Of a DNA stretch of 64,000 bases, positions 52,372 through 64,000 are shown piece after piece. The position numbers were made by a program, and so were the translations under genes. Location of the stretch: NCBI RefSeq assembly GCF_028737315.1, contig NZ_JAQZAO010000001.1:1-64000 (forward strand), in the 5' to 3' direction. The first letter of the stretch is position 1, and every line of letters begins with the position of its first letter. The stretch comes from Actinomycetospora lemnae (lineage in GTDB: Bacteria > Actinomycetota > Actinomycetes > Mycobacteriales > Pseudonocardiaceae). The notes under the pieces are model-generated. The model ran no database searches. It was not told the DNA's origin and worked only from the letters and a program-made list of their open reading frames with translations.

Positions 52372-53807
52372 CGCGGCGCCGTCGCCCGCAGCTCGGCCAG
52401 GGACTCGGTGACGAGCTCGCCGAGCTCGTCGACGTCGGCCATGGAGTCGCGGTCGGCGTTGAAGCCGTAGAACACCCCGCCGTCGTACGACGTCAGCCCC
52501 ACCGCCAGCGACTGCCCCTTGGCCAGCGGCACCACGGGGTACATCTCGAGCATCTTCGCCCCGGCCGCGTACAGCGGGTGCTGCGGGCCGGGGACGTTGG
52601 ACACGACGAGGTTGAACAGCCGCCGCGCCACGCCGTTGGCGGCCCGCGCGCCGAGCGCGTGCAGGGTCGGCGGCGCGAACCCGCCGACGCGGACCAGCGC
52701 GTTCGCCCCCACCGACTGCCCCGACTCCCGGTGCTCGCGCATCGCGTGGGCCACGTGGTGCATCCGCAGCACCGCGTTGGGCTCCCCGACGGGCAGGTCG
52801 ACGAGGAACGACGCGATCTGGTTGCCGAGCAGCCCGGCACCCGCGATCGACCCCGTCGTCTCCGCGTCGCCGCGCACCGACAGCGGCACCATCGCCCGCA
52901 TCGTCGTCGTCGGCGACACCGTCGCGCCCCGCGAGAGCAGCCAGTTGCGCAGTGCCCCGGCGATCACCGCCAGCACGACGTCGTTGATCGTCCCGCCGTG
53001 GGCGCGGCGGACGGCGCGGTAGTCCTCGAGGTCGGTGCGGGTCATCGCGAAGCGGCGCTGGGTCGAGATCGGCACGTTGAGCGGACTCACCGGCGCCGGG
53101 CGGACCGCCGTCCGCACCGCCGAGAACAGGCCGCCGGCGACGCCCGCGACCTTGGTGACGGTGTCCGCTGCGTCCCGCACCGCGTCCCGGGCGGCCTCGA
53201 CGGCGTTGCCCGGGCGGGAGACGTTCTCGCTGACGGCGTCGTAGATCAGTCGCCACGACGACGGCTCCCGGCGCGCGACCCACTCCTCGTCGGCCGTCGG
53301 ACGCCCCGGGGCGGTGCTCCACTCACGGCCCGCCGCGGTGTCGTCGAGCACGACCTGCCCGATGTCGATCGACGCGACCCCGTCGACCATCGCCTGGTGG
53401 GTCTTCGTCACCAGCGCGACCCGGCCCCCGGACAGCCCGTCGACCAGGTACATCTCCCACAGCGGACGGGTGTGGTCCAGCGGCCGCGACATGAGGCGGG
53501 CGACGAGGTCGCACAGCGCCCGCTCCGTCCCCGGCGGGGGCAGCGCGGAGCGGCGCACGTGGTAGGTGACGTCGAAGTCGACGTCGTCGATCCACACCGG
53601 CCGGGCCATGCGCCCGGGCACCTCGCGAATCTTCTGCCGGTAGCGCGGGACCAGCCCGATCCGGCTCGAGATGAGCTCGAGGAGACCGTCGTAGTCGAAC
53701 CCGGACCGGGGCTTGCGGAAGATGGACACGCTCCCGACGTGCATCGGCGTCGTCGGTTGATCCATGTAGAGGAACGAGGCGTCCAAGGCCGACAGGCGGT
53801 CCGGCAT
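52368..53807 (-). CDS. Wax ester synthase/diacylglycerol acyltransferase (WS/DGAT)
   Basis: A 479-residue acyltransferase that moves acyl groups from acyl-CoA to diacylglycerol or fatty alcohol. MPDRLSALDASFLYMDQ is the family's usual start. The active-site HHxxxDG box reads HQAMVDG, with Gln in place of the second His. NVPISTQRRFAMTRTDLEDY and the later NLVVSNVPGPQHPLYAAG are conserved. The His-to-Gln change may lower or alter activity. ATG 53807; first gene of the operon with patatin and DUF6912; divergent from the TrmH-like gene. Confidence 0.94.
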   Translation of the reverse strand: MPDRLSALDASFLYMDQPTTPMHVGSVSIFRKPRSGFDYDGLLELISSRIGLVPRYRQKIREVPGRMARPVWIDDVDFDVTYHVRRSALPPPGTERALCDLVARLMSRPLDHTRPLWEMYLVDGLSGGRVALVTKTHQAMVDGVASIDIGQVVLDDTAAGREWSTAPGRPTADEEWVARREPSSWRLIYDAVSENVSRPGNAVEAARDAVRDAADTVTKVAGVAGGLFSAVRTAVRPAPVSPLNVPISTQRRFAMTRTDLEDYRAVRRAHGGTINDVVLAVIAGALRNWLLSRGATVSPTTTMRAMVPLSVRGDAETTGSIAGAGLLGNQIASFLVDLPVGEPNAVLRMHHVAHAMREHRESGQSVGANALVRVGGFAPPTLHALGARAANGVARRLFNLVVSNVPGPQHPLYAAGAKMLEMYPVVPLAKGQSLAVGLTSYDGGVFYGFNADRDSMADVDELGELVTESLAELRATAPR

Positions 53808-53873
53808 GGCCGCGATCGTCGCACAGTGCCGGACCCCGGGCCGGGGGTCGGGCGGTCTGCCAGGCTGGTCGTG

Positions 53874-54677
53874 ATGTCGCCCTCACCCAGCTCACGGTCC
53901 GATCGTCCCGTCTCGCCCAAGGACGCGTTCGTGACGGTGTACGGGCGCAAGCCGGTGCTCGAGGCCCTGGGGGATCCGGCGCTGGAGGTCGACAAGGTGG
54001 TGCTCGCCGAGGGCGCCGACCGCGACGCCGTGCGCACCTTCACCGAGGCCGCGCGCGCCCGGGGGCTGGTGCTGCAGCGGGCGTCGGCGCAGCGGGTGAA
54101 GGTCCTCGCCGGCAACGGGCGCCAGGACCAGGGCGTGCTCGCCGACGTCGTCGCCCCGCGGATGCGGCCGATCGAGCACTTCCTCGCCGACCTGCCCGAC
54201 GACGCGGACGCCCGCGTCCTCGTGCTCGACGGCCTGACGAACCCCGCGAACGTCGGCATGATCCTGCGCTCGGCCACCGGCGCGGGCCTCGAGGGCGTGC
54301 TCCTGCCCCGGCGGGGCGCGCCGGCCATCGACCCGCTGGTGATCAAGGCGTCGGCGGGCGTCGCCTTCCACGCGCCGGTCCTGCGGGCCCGCTCGGCCGC
54401 CGACGGCCTCGCCGCCCTGGCCGAGGCGGGGTTCGTGCTGGTCGGGCTGGACGGGCCGGGCGACTCCCGGGGGACGACGCCGCCGTCGCTGTTCGAGGCC
54501 GAGCTGCCGGGACGCGTGGCGCTGGTGGTCGGCGGCGAGACCGACGGGATCACCGACGACGTGCGCGGCGAGCTGCACGGGACGGTGACGATCCCGCTCG
54601 CGCCGGGGGTGGAGTCGCTGAACGCGGCCGTCGCCGCCTCGGTCGCGTGCTTCGAGCTGGCGCGTCGGCGGGGCTGA
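53874..54677 (+). CDS. TrmH/SpoU-family RNA 2'-O-methyltransferase
   Basis: A 267-residue RNA ribose methyltransferase with a knotted SAM site. The N-terminal substrate-binding domain (VYGRKPVLEAL) is followed by the SpoU motifs NPANVGMILRSA, ALVVGGETDGI and the C-terminal GVESLNAAVAASVACFELAR. The substrate is probably 23S rRNA or tRNA, not determined here. ATG 53874. A single gene, divergent from the lipid operon. Confidence 0.92.
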   Translation: MSPSPSSRSDRPVSPKDAFVTVYGRKPVLEALGDPALEVDKVVLAEGADRDAVRTFTEAARARGLVLQRASAQRVKVLAGNGRQDQGVLADVVAPRMRPIEHFLADLPDDADARVLVLDGLTNPANVGMILRSATGAGLEGVLLPRRGAPAIDPLVIKASAGVAFHAPVLRARSAADGLAALAEAGFVLVGLDGPGDSRGTTPPSLFEAELPGRVALVVGGETDGITDDVRGELHGTVTIPLAPGVESLNAAVAASVACFELARRRG

Positions 54678-54789
54678 CTTCACCGGATCGGCCTTCCCCC
54701 GGCCCGGCGGCGTGCCTAGGCTCGCCTCGTTCCCCGCGGACCGGCCTCCTCCCCCGGCGCCGCCGACCCCGTGTGCCGGGAGGACCCGC

Positions 54790-55488
54790 GTGACCGCGAG
54801 CCTGCGCAGCAGTGACACCGCCTGCACCGCCCCGGCGCGGGCCCGGCGGGTGGGCGAGGTGCCCGCCCCCCGCATCCGGCCGCTGGCCGAGGTGCTCGCC
54901 AGCGAGCCCCCGGCGCCGCGCACCGCGCCCGACCCGGACGCCCGCACCCGCCGGACCCAGGACGAGCTCGACCGCCTCGCCGCCGCGCTCCGGCCCCTCG
55001 CGGCGCGCCTGCTCACGGCGGTGGGCGACGTGCTGGCCGGGCGGCGGCCGGTCGCGCACCTGGAGGCCCTGCTCACGCCCGAGGCGCTCGCGGCCCTGGC
55101 CCGGGCGGCGGCGGGGGCCCGGGGGCCGGCCCGCGCGCCCGCGTCACGCGGCACCACCGGGCCTCGCGGCACCAGCGGGTCTCCCAGCACCACCGGGTCT
55201 CGCGGCACCACCGGGTCTCCCAGCACCACCGGGTCTCGCGGCACCACCGGGTCTCGCGGCACCACCGGGTCTCCCGGCACCACCGACCCCCGCGCCGGCA
55301 CGGGCGGCACGCTGCGCGGGCTGCGGGTGTGCGCCGTCGGGCCCCGGGCCGTGGAGGTGGCCGCCGTGGTGCCCGGTCATGACCGCGGCTCCGACCGTGT
55401 TCGCGCCGTCGCCGCGCGCCTCGAGCGCACCGACGACGGCACCGCCCACCCCGGGCGCTGGCGCGTGGTGACGCTGTGCCCGGGGTGA
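54790..55488 (+). CDS. Rv3235-family protein with collagen-like repeat insert
   Basis: A 232-residue protein of the actinobacterial Rv3235/DUF6459 family, found beside secA. The conserved helical part is RRTQDELDRLAAALRPLAAR and AHLEALLTPEALAALAR; the C-terminal strand part is LRVCAVGPRAVEVAAVV ending GRWRVVTLCPG. Between them lies a collagen-like stretch of G-x-x repeats (GSRGTT, GSPSTT) coded by an 18-bp tandem array. GTG 54790 starts after a gap of 112 bases from the methyltransferase gene. Function unknown. Confidence 0.82.
   Translation: MTASLRSSDTACTAPARARRVGEVPAPRIRPLAEVLASEPPAPRTAPDPDARTRRTQDELDRLAAALRPLAARLLTAVGDVLAGRRPVAHLEALLTPEALAALARAAAGARGPARAPASRGTTGPRGTSGSPSTTGSRGTTGSPSTTGSRGTTGSRGTTGSPGTTDPRAGTGGTLRGLRVCAVGPRAVEVAAVVPGHDRGSDRVRAVAARLERTDDGTAHPGRWRVVTLCPG
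55145..55282. repeat. 18-bp tandem repeat array in the Rv3235-family gene
   Basis: About seven imperfect copies of a unit like GGGTCTCGCGGCACCACC. Two unit types alternate, encoding GSRGTT and GSPSTT. The period keeps the reading frame. Confidence 0.85.
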
Positions 55489-55500
55489 GGGTGCGGCAGG

Positions 55501-58677
<3,177 letters not shown>

Positions 58678-58829
58678 GCTGGTGACCTCGCTCGTCCTCG
58701 TCGGCGCCACGGATTGCCGGGCCCACGACACGCGAACGGCCACGGGCCCGCCCCCATCGTAGGTGCTCCGGGGACGGGCCCTGTGGCCGCGTGCGGGGGG
58801 ACGGGCTCCCGACGAGCCCTGGACGAGCC

Positions 58830-59624
58830 CTAGACGAGCGCGATGACGCCGTACGCGTAGCCGTGGCGGCGGTACACGACGCTCGGCCGGCCGGTGGCCT
58901 TGTCGGAGAACAGGAAGAAGTCGTGCCCGACGAGCTCCATCTGCGAGAGCGCGTCGTCCACGGTCATCGGGATGGCGTGGTGCTCCTTGTGCCGCACCAC
59001 CTGGCCCGGCGGGTACTCCTCGTCGGGCGTGTCGGCGGCGACGTCCACGGCACGGTCGTGGGCACGGTCGTGGGCAAGGTCGTGGGCACGGTCGTCGGCA
59101 GCGTCGTCGGCCCGGTCGTCGGCGCCGTCGTCGGACGGGACCCGCGCCGCCGGCACGTCGACCGACCAGCCGTCGGGCGTCTCGCGCTCGAGCAGCTCCG
59201 TGGCGGCCGCGGCGGACGAGGCGATCGGGGTCTCGGGCGCGGTGATCGCACCCGTGGCCCGCGCGACGGAGACCGGCACGCGACGGCCGTGGCTCACACG
59301 CCGGCGGTCGTGCGCGCGGCGCAGACGGGCCTCGAGGCGCGCCACCGCCTGGTCGAGGGCGCAGTAGAAGTCAGCTGAACATCCTTCGCCGCGGACCACG
59401 GGGCCGCGTCCGCGGCCGGTGATCTCGACGCGCTGGCAGTTCTTGGACCGGCGGGGGTTCGGCTCGTGGGAGAGCTGGACCTCCATCCGCACGATCTTGT
59501 GGTCGTAGCGCTCGAGTCGCGACAGCTTGTCTGCCGTGTGCTCGCGGAAGTGTTGCGGGACCTCGACGTTGCGTCCGCAGACGACGATCTCCAAGACGAC
59601 CTCCCGGTCTGGGGATGGCTGCAC
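58830..59624 (-). CDS. hpf: Long-form ribosome hibernation promoting factor
   Basis: A 264-residue protein that binds the small subunit and pairs ribosomes in stationary phase. The N-terminal S30AE domain ([35 protein letters not shown]) joins through a long linker to the C-terminal dimerisation domain ([27 protein letters not shown]). The linker holds a run of DDRA/HDRA units coded by a 12-bp DNA repeat. GTG 59624 starts in an area with weak ribosome binding; a later start is possible. Equivalent of Rv3241c. Confidence 0.93.
   Translation of the reverse strand: MQPSPDREVVLEIVVCGRNVEVPQHFREHTADKLSRLERYDHKIVRMEVQLSHEPNPRRSKNCQRVEITGRGRGPVVRGEGCSADFYCALDQAVARLEARLRRAHDRRRVSHGRRVPVSVARATGAITAPETPIASSAAAATELLERETPDGWSVDVPAARVPSDDGADDRADDAADDRAHDLAHDRAHDRAVDVAADTPDEEYPPGQVVRHKEHHAIPMTVDDALSQMELVGHDFFLFSDKATGRPSVVYRRHGYAYGVIALV
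59050..59145. repeat. 12-bp tandem repeat array in hpf
   Basis: About eight imperfect copies of CGGTCGTGGGCA or CGGTCGTCGGCA in the hpf linker. On the coding strand they give alternating charged units such as DDRA, HDRA and HDLA. Confidence 0.85.
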
Positions 59625-59810
59625 GGCCCGCTCATCCGGGAGGGATCGGCACGCCTCGCCGGGACCCGGACCGCGTCCAACTGCGACGTTCGCGCCTCCT
59701 GTCGTTCACCGAATCAGGATGTGAGGCGTCACCGTAGTGTCGACCGCCGTTCCTGCGGAAGGTCCGATCCGCCCGATCCCGGCCGCGCGGACGACACCCG
59801 GCCGGAGGGT

Positions 59811-60563
59811 TCACCCCGAGTGGAGGAGTCCGGGCGGGTGACGACCCCCATCGCGCGACGACCTCACCCGGACGGACGACCGCGGGGCCCGACGGTCCGC
59901 GAGCGTGAGCACCACGACCACGTCGACCGGCCGGCCCGCCGCCGCGAGCACGCTCGTCGCCGCCCGGGCGGTGGCGCCGGTGGTGAGCACGTCGTCGAGC
60001 AGCGCCACCGCGCAGCCCGGCGGCGGGAGGCCCCGGGGGCGCAGGCGCAGGTGGCGGGCGAGGTTGTCGGCGCGGGCGGCGGCGTCGAGGCCCACCGAGT
60101 CCGCGGCGCCGCGACCGAGCGCCAGCGCGCGGGACACGCAGGGCACGTCGCCCCCGGCGGTCCGGGCCCGACGCACCACCGCCCGCGCCAGCCGCAGCAC
60201 GTGGTCGCCCCCGCGGGCCCGGGCCGCGGACGGCCGCGACGGCGCGGGCACGAGGGCGGCCGGCGGCACCGCCGCGGCGCGCAGGGCCTCGGCGACCAGG
60301 CCCGCGAGCGGGCGGGCGAGCTCCCGGCGTCCCCGCTCCTTGTACGACAGCAGCACCTCCCGCGGGCTGCCCGCGTACGGCGCCAGCGCCAGCACCGGCG
60401 GCAGCCCCGGTACCTCGAGCAGCGCGGGGCGCCGCCAGCGGCCGCGGCAGGTCGCGCACCACCGCGTGCCGTCCACGCCGCACCCGGCGCACGGCGCGGG
60501 CAGGAGCAGGTCGGCCAGGGCGAGGAACGCCTCGCCCGCGCCGGCACCGGGTCGTCGGGACAC
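59811..60563 (-). CDS. ComF-family phosphoribosyltransferase-like protein
   Basis: A 250-residue protein. An N-terminal zinc-finger-like part (CAGCG, CATCRG) is followed by the phosphoribosyltransferase fold with the PRPP motif VALLDDVLTTGATARA. ComF proteins act in DNA uptake in some bacteria; in actinobacteria the role is not established. It is the equivalent of Rv3242c, between lpqB and hpf. The start ATG 60563 is typical. The gap to hpf (59625-59810) contains nothing I recognise beyond a promoter-sized space. Confidence 0.9.
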   Translation of the reverse strand: MSRRPGAGAGEAFLALADLLLPAPCAGCGVDGTRWCATCRGRWRRPALLEVPGLPPVLALAPYAGSPREVLLSYKERGRRELARPLAGLVAEALRAAAVPPAALVPAPSRPSAARARGGDHVLRLARAVVRRARTAGGDVPCVSRALALGRGAADSVGLDAAARADNLARHLRLRPRGLPPPGCAVALLDDVLTTGATARAATSVLAAAGRPVDVVVVLTLADRRAPRSSVRVRSSRDGGRHPPGLLHSG

Positions 60564-60652
60564 GGCGGCCAGCCTCGGGCGGGACCGCGCCGCGGCGCCA
60601 GCACTGCTCCGGACGGCCGTGGACGCACCCGGAGGATGGGGACGGCGGGAGC

Positions 60653-62482
60653 TCAGCCCGGGTACGACGGCACCGTCGAGGCCCCGAAGCCGGGCACGGC
60701 CTGCCAGACGTCGCCGCCGCTGGTGCTGCCCCCGTCGAGGGGCAGGGTCCAGGTGCCGCTCTGGTCGGCCACGACGAGCGGGCGACCCGGGCGGGCGGCG
60801 ACGGCCGTGACCGGCGGCGTCAGGTTCGTCGTCGACAGGGACTCGAGGTCCAGCCCGTCGACCGAGACGAGGGTGACGGGCCGGTCGGCGCGGTTGCCGA
60901 CGGCGACGAGCTGGTCGGTGCGGGTCCAGCCGATGTCGAGGACCTGGTCGAGCGCCTCCGGGCGCAGCGCCGTCACCGAGCCGAGGCGGGCCCCGCCCGT
61001 GGTGTCGCGCGCGATCGCGGCCACGAGCACCCGCCCGCCGGCCACGAGCGCGAGCCGCGAGCCGTCGGGCGAGATGCGCAGCGCCGACAGCGGCCCGGGT
61101 GCCCCGGGTCGCGGGGCGACCCCGGCCCCGGCCAGCGCGGACGCGTCGACGGCCACCGGCCGCACCGCGCCGCCGGGTCCCTGCCGGGCGGCGCGCACGA
61201 CGGTGGTCCCGTCGAGCACCGACCAGACCTCGGCGCCGTCGGGGGTCCAGGTGGGACGGGCCAGCGAGCGCCCCTCCACGCCGCTGGCCGTGAGCTCGGA
61301 GCCGCCGACGCCCGTGAGCAGGCGCGCCCGGGTGGCCGCGGGATCGCCGCCCGGGCCGTCCTCGGCCACCACCGCGACGTCACCCTCGAAGCTCGCCGAC
61401 GCCGACACCGCCCGGTAGGTGCCGCGCCCGGCCGGGCCACCGGCGGGCTCCCCGGAGAGCAGGCGCAGGCGCCCGGCGTCGGCGACGAGCACGGGGACCT
61501 CGCTGTCGCCCGGGCCGCCGACGACCGGGTCGGCGGGCAGGTCGGGGCGGCGTGCGACCTCGAGGGGCAGGCCCTGGAGGGTCGTGGTGACGTCGACCTC
61601 CGGCGTCGCGGGCAGCAGCGGCTCGCCGTCGACCAGCAGCCGCGTGCGCGTCACCCCGATGCCCGCGAGCGTCAGCGACACCTGCTGGGCGATCTCGCGG
61701 CGCCGCGGGTCGTCGAGGGGTCCGGTGCGGGCGAGGTCGACCACCGCGGCGCCCTCGGAGGTGATCGTGACGTCGGACCGCAGGGTGGTGCCCACCGGCA
61801 ACGAGCTCACCGCCGCGCCCGCGAGCGACTCCGACGGCCCGCTGAGCAGGTACTGCACGGTGCGCGTCGGCACCGAGCGCGCCGGGGTGGTCGCGAGGTA
61901 GCGGGGGTCGGACACGGGCCCCGCGCGCTGCGGGTCGAGGAACCACGTCCGCACCGGACGGGTGTTCGCGCGCAGGTCGGAGCGCCGCACGATCGTGCCC
62001 GTCGGGAGCGACGCGATGCGCCACTGGCCGTTCTGCTCGACCAGGCCGACGTCCACCTCGACGGGGCGCACGCCGGCGACGAAGACGCCCTCGGGGGTGA
62101 GGACGCCGAGCGCGGTGGCCCGGATCCGCACCGCGGCCTCGCCGACGGGGACGGGGCGGTCGGCGAAGACGGTGTCGACCTGGTCGTTGACGACGACCGG
62201 GGCGGCGCCGTCGTCCCACGTCCCGGCCGCGGCGGGCGTGAGGAACGCGCGCGCCGCCCGGTGGCGCTCGGCGGTGGCGCCGGAGGCCAGCACCCAGCCG
62301 CGCACCGTCTCCAGCGGGCCGGCGTCGCGCATGGGGCCGGGCGGGGCGGTCGGCTCGGCCGCGTCGCCGACCCGGCGCAGCACGGTGACCTCGGACGACC
62401 CGGGCACCGAGGCGCACCCGGCCGCGAGCGCCAGCGCGAGGAGCAGGGCCAGCGCAGCCAGCAGGCGGCGGGCCCCGCTCAC
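60653..62482 (-). CDS. lpqB: Lipoprotein LpqB (MtrAB accessory)
   Basis: A 609-residue lipoprotein that works with the MtrB sensor at the outer face of the membrane. The signal peptide ends in LAAGC. The N-terminal GerMN-like domain ([20 protein letters not shown]) is followed by a beta-propeller-like half with repeats such as [15 protein letters not shown] and [22 protein letters not shown] 62482 overlaps the mtrB stop by four bases, the usual mtrA-mtrB-lpqB operon order. Confidence 0.96.
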   Translation of the reverse strand: MSGARRLLAALALLLALALAAGCASVPGSSEVTVLRRVGDAAEPTAPPGPMRDAGPLETVRGWVLASGATAERHRAARAFLTPAAAGTWDDGAAPVVVNDQVDTVFADRPVPVGEAAVRIRATALGVLTPEGVFVAGVRPVEVDVGLVEQNGQWRIASLPTGTIVRRSDLRANTRPVRTWFLDPQRAGPVSDPRYLATTPARSVPTRTVQYLLSGPSESLAGAAVSSLPVGTTLRSDVTITSEGAAVVDLARTGPLDDPRRREIAQQVSLTLAGIGVTRTRLLVDGEPLLPATPEVDVTTTLQGLPLEVARRPDLPADPVVGGPGDSEVPVLVADAGRLRLLSGEPAGGPAGRGTYRAVSASASFEGDVAVVAEDGPGGDPAATRARLLTGVGGSELTASGVEGRSLARPTWTPDGAEVWSVLDGTTVVRAARQGPGGAVRPVAVDASALAGAGVAPRPGAPGPLSALRISPDGSRLALVAGGRVLVAAIARDTTGGARLGSVTALRPEALDQVLDIGWTRTDQLVAVGNRADRPVTLVSVDGLDLESLSTTNLTPPVTAVAARPGRPLVVADQSGTWTLPLDGGSTSGGDVWQAVPGFGASTVPSYPG

Positions 62483-64000
62483 CGGACCACCGAGGACGTG
62501 CCGGGGTCCGACGGCGGGGCGGGCTCGGGGAGGTCGGGGCTGCCGTTGCCGGTGTTGCCGTTGCCGGTGCCGTTGCCGCCCGCCGGGCCGGCCTCGCCGT
62601 CCCCGCCCGCGTCGTCGTCGTCGGGCGGGGGCAGCGCGGTGCCGGTGGTGGGCGCGGCGTCGTGGATGCCGGGCTCGGCGGCGGCGGGCGCGGCGGCCAC
62701 GGGCAGCAGGGGCAAGGGGCTCGTACGCAGCCGCTCGCCGTGACGCAGCGGCAGCGTCAGCCGGAACACCGCGCCGCGGTCGACCTCGCCCCACGCCTGC
62801 AGCCAGCCGCCGTGCAGGCGCGCGTCCTCGAGGCTGATCGCGAGCCCGAGCCCGGTGCCGCCGCTGCGGCGCTGGCGCGACGGGTCGGCGCGCCAGAACC
62901 GGTTGAACACCAGGCCCGCCTCGCCGGGCTTGAGCCCGATGCCGTGGTCGCGCACGACCACCGCGAGCGCGCCCTCGTCGGCGGCCAGCCGGACCTCGAT
63001 GGGCCGGCTCTCACCGTGGTCGATGGCGTTGGCGAGCAGGTTGCGCAGGATGCGCTCCACGCGCCGCGGGTCGATCTCGGCGAGGACCTGGTCCCCGAGG
63101 TCGAGCAGCAGCGGCGTGTGGGTCTCGTCGACGAGGTGCCGCACGGTCTCCGCGGCGCGACGCACCACCGCGCCGACGTCGACGGTCTCGAGGCCCAGCT
63201 CGGCCATGCCGGCGTCGAGGCGGCTGATCTCCAGCAGGTCGGACAGCAGGGTCTCGAAGCGGTCGAGCTCGTCGACGAGCAGCTGCGCCGAGCGCGCGGC
63301 GGTGACCTCGGCGGGATCGACCTGGGCGTGCAGCACCTCGGCGGCCATCCGCACGGTGGTCAGCGGGGTGCGCAGCTCGTGGCTGACGTCGGAGGTGAAC
63401 CGGCGCTGGAGCGCCCCGAACTCCTCCAGCTGGCGGATCTGCGACTGGATGCTCGCCGCCATCTCGTTGTACGACTCCGCCAGGCGCGCGACCTCGTCGT
63501 CGCCGTGCACCGGCATGCGTTCGTCGAGGTGGCCGTCGGCGAAGCGTTCGGCGACGTCGGCGGCCTGGCGGACCGGGCGCACGACCTGCCGCGTCACCAC
63601 CGACGAGATGCCCGCGAGCAGCACGAGCAGGACACCCGCGGCCAGCGCCAGCGTGCTCTGGACGAGCGCGAGCGTGCGCTGCTCGGCCGAGAGCGGGAAG
63701 AGCAGGTAGAGCTGCAGGTTGCGCCCGGCGGTGCGTACGGGCTGGCCGACCACGAGCGTCGGCACCGGCGCCGCCTGCCCCGACGAGGCGACCGTGAGGT
63801 ACTTCGTCGCGAGGAAGCCCTGCAGCACGGGTGCGCGCAGCTGGGGCGGGATGACCTGGGCCGGGCCCGCGCTGACCTCACCCGACGTCCCGCCGGGCAC
63901 CGTCGGCAGCGTGCCGGGCACGGTCCCCACGGTGTCCGAGCCCGCGATGAGCACCGCGTCGAACGCGCCGGCGTCGCTGACCGGGTCGCTGCCGCGGGCC
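62479..64000 (-). CDS. mtrB: Sensor histidine kinase MtrB (5' end beyond the window)
   Basis: The frame stays open to the window edge, so the N-terminus and first membrane helix are missing. Present are the end of the extracellular sensor, the second membrane helix ([19 protein letters not shown]), a HAMP linker, the HisKA box [13 protein letters not shown] and an HATPase domain with NAIDHG, DHGIGLK and [10 protein letters not shown]. The tail is rich in Gly, Asn and Asp. MtrB with MtrA coordinates cell-wall metabolism and division in actinobacteria. The stop overlaps the lpqB start. Confidence 0.96.
   Translation of the reverse strand, partial: ARGSDPVSDAGAFDAVLIAGSDTVGTVPGTLPTVPGGTSGEVSAGPAQVIPPQLRAPVLQGFLATKYLTVASSGQAAPVPTLVVGQPVRTAGRNLQLYLLFPLSAEQRTLALVQSTLALAAGVLLVLLAGISSVVTRQVVRPVRQAADVAERFADGHLDERMPVHGDDEVARLAESYNEMAASIQSQIRQLEEFGALQRRFTSDVSHELRTPLTTVRMAAEVLHAQVDPAEVTAARSAQLLVDELDRFETLLSDLLEISRLDAGMAELGLETVDVGAVVRRAAETVRHLVDETHTPLLLDLGDQVLAEIDPRRVERILRNLLANAIDHGESRPIEVRLAADEGALAVVVRDHGIGLKPGEAGLVFNRFWRADPSRQRRSGGTGLGLAISLEDARLHGGWLQAWGEVDRGAVFRLTLPLRHGERLRTSPLPLLPVAAAPAAAEPGIHDAAPTTGTALPPPDDDDAGGDGEAGPAGGNGTGNGNTGNGSPDLPEPAPPSDPGTSSVVR

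Noticed and set aside
55145-55282. CRISPR-like or mobile element origin of the 18-bp array
   Set aside because: There are no spacers and the units encode a continuous collagen-like peptide.

Overview
The window is a single chromosomal stretch of very high GC content (typically above 70 percent) from an actinobacterium. The gene set points to Pseudonocardiales (Pseudonocardia or Actinomycetospora-like), which is an inference. The evidence is the mycobacterial-type fused 2-oxoglutarate enzyme Kgd, WhiB1, SigR/RsrA, nickel superoxide dismutase, a 13E12 HNH protein, and a block syntenic with the Mycobacterium tuberculosis Rv3219-Rv3245 region (whiB1, pdtaS, rsrA-sigR, SRAP, aroA, rsgA, DUF6912, a WS/DGAT gene, Rv3235, secA1, hpf, comF-like, lpqB, mtrB). 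No tRNA, rRNA, CRISPR array, integrase or transposase was seen.

Left part (1-20.9 kb). The window opens with a poly-G tract and a short tandem repeat, followed by a fused heterodimer-like ABC exporter. Next comes a cell-surface module: a class F sortase and a CHRD-domain protein with a sortase-like tail, divergent from an ECF sigma/anti-sigma pair. Both divergent promoters carry the same TGAACG-N16-CGTA signature. Then come kgd with the tiny DUF6104 gene; an AcoR-like regulator divergent from an esterase and a Baeyer-Villiger monooxygenase (a ketone-to-ester-to-acid route); a CobW GTPase bracketed by two copies of a palindromic repeat; and a four-gene osmoprotectant ABC transporter with overlapping genes.

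Middle (20.9-44.7 kb). A PAS-GGDEF-EAL protein, malic enzyme, sodX/sodN, a histidine phosphatase, a methyltransferase, a small membrane protein and a diacylglycerol-kinase-like protein lead into whiB1, the sensor kinase pdtaS, the 24-residue ribosomal protein bL37 and the thiol-stress pair sigR-rsrA. A SigR-type promoter sits so close to an upstream ATG that a leaderless long sigma isoform is likely. Then follow ybaK, an epoxide hydrolase with a WYL regulator, an alcohol dehydrogenase with its TetR regulator and two operator-like sites, an alpha/beta hydrolase overlapping SRAP, aroA, rsgA, a P-loop kinase, a photolyase/cryptochrome homologue with apparently swapped domain order, and a DUF5710-NERD protein with a tandem-repeat linker.

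Right part (44.7-64 kb). An ECF42 sigma cluster carries a YCII/DGPF protein, a VOC protein and an SDR lacking the catalytic tyrosine. Two matching TGTCGA/CGTC promoters lie in front of the DGPF and VOC genes. A 13E12 HNH gene has a perfect LexA box over its start and a possible frameshift. Lipid genes (patatin, WS/DGAT), an rRNA methyltransferase, the Rv3235-family protein, secA, hpf, comF-like, lpqB and a truncated mtrB complete the window.

Two dispersed repeat families stand out. One is a roughly 30-bp element centred on GACGGAGCGCAGCGGAGC with six copies, four of them in frame inside protein genes. The other is a roughly 50-bp hairpin element on both sides of the CobW gene. Several proteins also carry short-period DNA repeats in their linkers. 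Three ECF systems are present (SigL-like, SigR, ECF42), and each has a recognisable candidate promoter in the window.
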